Of a stretch of 44,501 nucleotides of DNA, positions 43,175 through 44,501 are shown piece after piece. Origin of the DNA: Pseudoalteromonas sp. OOF1S-7 (GTDB taxonomy: Bacteria; Pseudomonadota; Gammaproteobacteria; Enterobacterales; Alteromonadaceae); contig NZ_JAKRFZ010000028.1 of assembly GCF_022347765.1 (NCBI RefSeq), forward strand, positions 1 to 44,501, written 5' to 3'. Numbering within the stretch: the first letter of the stretch is position 1; the number at the start of each line of letters is the position of its first letter. Below the pieces are notes generated by a model that saw nothing but the letters and a program-made list of their open reading frames with translations, did not search any database and was not told the DNA's origin. Made by a program: the position numbers and the translations under genes.

Positions 43175-43942
43175 GTGAAATACATTATTTTGGTTTTATT
43201 TTACAGTCTCGCCTCTGCCGCCGAAACCGTACACATTACGACAGGTCAATGGCCTCCATACGTAGACAGGCACCGTGAGGATCAGGGATGTACTGCAGAA
43301 CTTATCCGAGATGCATTTGCTTTACACGGAATTCGAGTGCGGTTTATATTTATGCCATGGCAACGCGCCTATGAAGAGGGAAAAAAACCCGAGTTTATCG
43401 GAAGTGCCTATTGGTATTTCGATGAAAAAAGAGCATCGGAATATCTGTACACTTCGCAGCCGATTACCTCAGAAGTCTCTCATTTTTATCACCTTGATAG
43501 CATTCCATTTAATTTCAACTCCTATGCTGACCTGAAACCCTATCGGCTACTCATCAACAAAGGCCTGACATATCCGCAAATGCTATGGCAGGCAATCAAA
43601 GAACACAATATTGAGATCATGGAGGCAACCTATACCACCAAAAACCTGCAGTTTTTGTTGCGTCAACGCACGGATATCGTTGTTTTGGATGAGCAGACAG
43701 AGAGAGAATACGCGAAAGCCCTGTCTAATGCAGAACTGAAGCGCCTGGTGCGTCAACCCAAGCCAGCGTTCATCAATCAAGGTTTTTTACTGATAAACCA
43801 ACACAACTCAAAATATGTGGAGCTATTTGATAAATCCCTTCAACAACTTATATCTAACACCAGTTACCTGGCACATTACCAGTCTAGCTGCTCTAAGATA
43901 GGTAACAATACCAGCCCCGACTATACCAATCCGCATAATTAA
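43175..43942 (+). CDS. Family 3 periplasmic solute-binding protein
   Basis: 255 residues from a GTG start. A short signal peptide (YIILVLFYSLASA, cleaved near residue 16) is followed by the SBP_bac_3 pattern: TGQWPPYVD near 22-30, GCTAELIRDAFALHGI, FMPWQRAYEEGKK and a YTSQPI hinge region. Homologues in marine gammaproteobacteria are commonly orphan amino-acid-type binding proteins without a nearby permease, as here. A role as receptor or uptake component cannot be resolved. A hairpin without a U tract follows the stop. Confidence 0.85.
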   Translation: MKYIILVLFYSLASAAETVHITTGQWPPYVDRHREDQGCTAELIRDAFALHGIRVRFIFMPWQRAYEEGKKPEFIGSAYWYFDEKRASEYLYTSQPITSEVSHFYHLDSIPFNFNSYADLKPYRLLINKGLTYPQMLWQAIKEHNIEIMEATYTTKNLQFLLRQRTDIVVLDEQTEREYAKALSNAELKRLVRQPKPAFINQGFLLINQHNSKYVELFDKSLQQLISNTSYLAHYQSSCSKIGNNTSPDYTNPHN

Positions 43943-43945
43943 ATA

Positions 43946-43962
43946 GCCAACCTTAGGTTGGC
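43946..43962 (+). other. Hairpin after the solute-binding protein gene
   Basis: GCCAACC (43946-43952) pairs perfectly with GGTTGGC (43956-43962) around TTA, 4 nt past the stop. No U run follows, so it is only a possible terminator. Confidence 0.5.
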
Positions 43963-44009
43963 GCACAGACTCACGTGAATATGGGGAAGTAGAATAATGC
44001 AGGAGCAAT

Positions 44010-44105
44010 TATCGAGATGTGCGAAGGGGCCCAGCATCATGGATGAATAGGCGATGCTATTCTATCTACAGCTTCTTTAAATGACTCCAAACGCAAAAAA
44101 GCCCG
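44010..44105. repeat. rRNA-tail spacer repeat, distal copy
   Basis: About 95 nt similar to 44231-44335. Shared segments include ATCGAGATGTGCGAAGG, CCCAGCATCATGGATGAATAG, TCTATCTACAGCTTC and the AAAAAAGCCCG terminator edge. It is the second copy of a post-5S spacer plus terminator; its presence in the 43943-44366 gap explains most of that stretch. Short open frames inside it are not genes. Confidence 0.7.
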
Positions 44106-44125
44106 ACTCTCTCGAATCGGGCTTT
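44095..44125 (-). terminator. Second rRNA-operon terminator
   Basis: AAAGCCCGA (44098-44106) pairs with TCGGGCTTT (44117-44125); on the minus strand the stem is followed by six U residues (44095-44100). Confidence 0.9.
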
Positions 44126-44172
44126 AATGTACAGGAGGTACGAATGTCTTTTGTCGACCTCTAATTAGGCGC

Positions 44173-44197
44173 TTGGCAATGTCCTACTTTCACATGG
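44173..44197 (-). pseudogene. Remnant of a second 5S rRNA gene (3' end only)
   Basis: 25 nt matching positions 44369-44393 of the complete 5S gene with two changes (first base, and A for G in the GGCGATG stretch). Only the last quarter of a 5S gene is left, preceded on the minus strand by the spacer repeat and followed by its own terminator. It is what remains of a tandem second 5S gene. Confidence 0.7.
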
Positions 44198-44230
44198 ACG
44201 AAATGAGACCGAAGCAACGCTTCGCAGCTC

Positions 44231-44335
44231 ATTGAGATGAGCGCAAGGACGCGCGATGGGACCCAGCTTCATGGATGAATAGACAACACCGCTCTGTCTA
44301 CAACTTTTTCTAATCACACATAGCAAAAAACCCGC
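44231..44335. repeat. rRNA-tail spacer repeat, proximal copy
   Basis: The counterpart of 44010-44105, between the 5S-like gene and the 5S remnant. Best conserved part is GGGACCCAGCTTCATGGATG and the following GTCTACAACTTTTT. The two copies are offset by about 220-230 bp. Confidence 0.7.
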
Positions 44336-44355
44336 TGCATTGCTGCAACGGGTTT
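44325..44355 (-). terminator. First rRNA-operon terminator
   Basis: AAACCCG/CGGGTTT stem extended by TGCA/TGCA through a G-T pair, closing a GCAA loop, and followed on the minus strand by a U run (44325-44330). It is about 10 nt past the 5S 3' end. Confidence 0.9.
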
Positions 44356-44365
44356 CTCTTATAAG

Positions 44366-44501
44366 GCCCTGGCGATGTCCTACTTTCACATGGGAAACCC
44401 CACACTATCATCGGCGCTATTTCGTTTCACTACTGAGTTCGGCATGGGCGGGGCTGGCCTTCCAGTCAGGTGGTTCCAAAATGCCTCCTACCACACGATT
44501 T
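44366..44501 (-). rRNA. rrf: 5S ribosomal RNA, reaching the window edge, with unusual 5' part
   Basis: Minus-strand landmarks of 5S rRNA are clear: CCACCTGA, ATGCCGAACTCAG, AGTGAAACG, TAGCGCCGATG, GTGTGGGGTTTCCC and the GTAGGACATCGCCAGG 3' strand. Two things are odd. About 18 nt including CTGGAAGGCCAG, a small hairpin, are inserted between CCACCTGA and CCATGCCG, and the 5' strand (AAATCGTGTGGTAGGAGGCA) does not pair with the 3' CATCGCCAGGGCC end as helix I should. The rest of the rRNA operon would lie beyond 44501. Confidence 0.75.

Noticed and set aside
43823..44008. 61-codon minus-strand frame
   Set aside because: It is antisense to the solute-binding protein gene and continues into spacer with no start signal.
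44165..44389. 74-codon minus-strand frame in the rRNA tail
   Set aside because: It reads through the 5S end, a terminator and a spacer repeat; such frames recur beside rRNA operons and are not genes.

Overview
The window looks like a chromosome segment of a marine gammaproteobacterium of the Alteromonadales, most likely Pseudoalteromonas or a close relative. The evidence is the E. coli-like S10 ribosomal protein operon, the glnA-DUF4124-glnL-glnG order, full-length PlsB, AcnB and TypA/BipA close to their E. coli homologues, and short double-glycine leader peptides of the kind I associate with Pseudoalteromonas. The genus is inferred from gene content and was not tested by alignment. I saw no insertion sequence, integrase, CRISPR array or tRNA.

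Layout. Positions 23-5261 (minus strand) hold a complete S10 operon, rpsJ-rplC-rplD-rplW-rplB-rpsS-rplV-rpsC-rplP-rpmC-rpsQ, with its promoter, a hairpin-rich leader ending in an attenuator-like stem, and a terminator after rpsQ. Next come plsB (plus) and tesB (minus), which converge, an EVE-domain protein, and a translationally coupled pair of a K+ channel and a small membrane protein. From 10861 to 18127 all genes are on the plus strand: cheV, uvrD with a LexA-type box, tmcA, a LivK-type binding protein that starts inside tmcA, and a CheW-like protein with an inserted CZB-like domain. typA (minus) and the nitrogen-regulation block glnA-DUF4124-glnL(ntrB)-glnG(ntrC) follow. That block carries two NtrC-type sites and a sigma-54 promoter before glnA, and a third NtrC-type site over the ribosome-binding site of glnL.

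The accessory part starts at 25223. Two paralogous short peptides with a shared leader and a Gly-Gly motif (58 and 61 aa, Cys-rich cores) flank a stand-alone cyclic-nucleotide-binding-fold protein. They converge on a two-gene operon of a PF10014-type 2-oxoglutarate/Fe(II) dioxygenase and a class V aminotransferase-fold protein whose desulfurase cysteine position is Tyr. This is the best candidate for an undescribed small-molecule or peptide system. After it comes a minus-strand envelope cassette (outer-membrane barrel, coiled-coil lipoprotein, about 1420-aa lipoprotein with a duplicated module), then acnB, an OmpA-family porin, an MsbA-type ABC exporter, and a coupled pair of a Tag-like glycosylase homologue and SelO. 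A family-3 periplasmic binding protein follows on the plus strand.

The right end (43963-44501) is the distal end of an rRNA operon on the minus strand: a 5S-like gene with an unusual insertion, a terminator, a 25-nt relic of a second 5S gene, and a second terminator, with the spacer duplicated. Because the 5S 5' side is abnormal and touches the window edge, assembly collapse of repeated rRNA operons is possible there.

The housekeeping modules are ordinary. The 25.2-34.9 kb region and the rRNA tail hold most of what is unusual.
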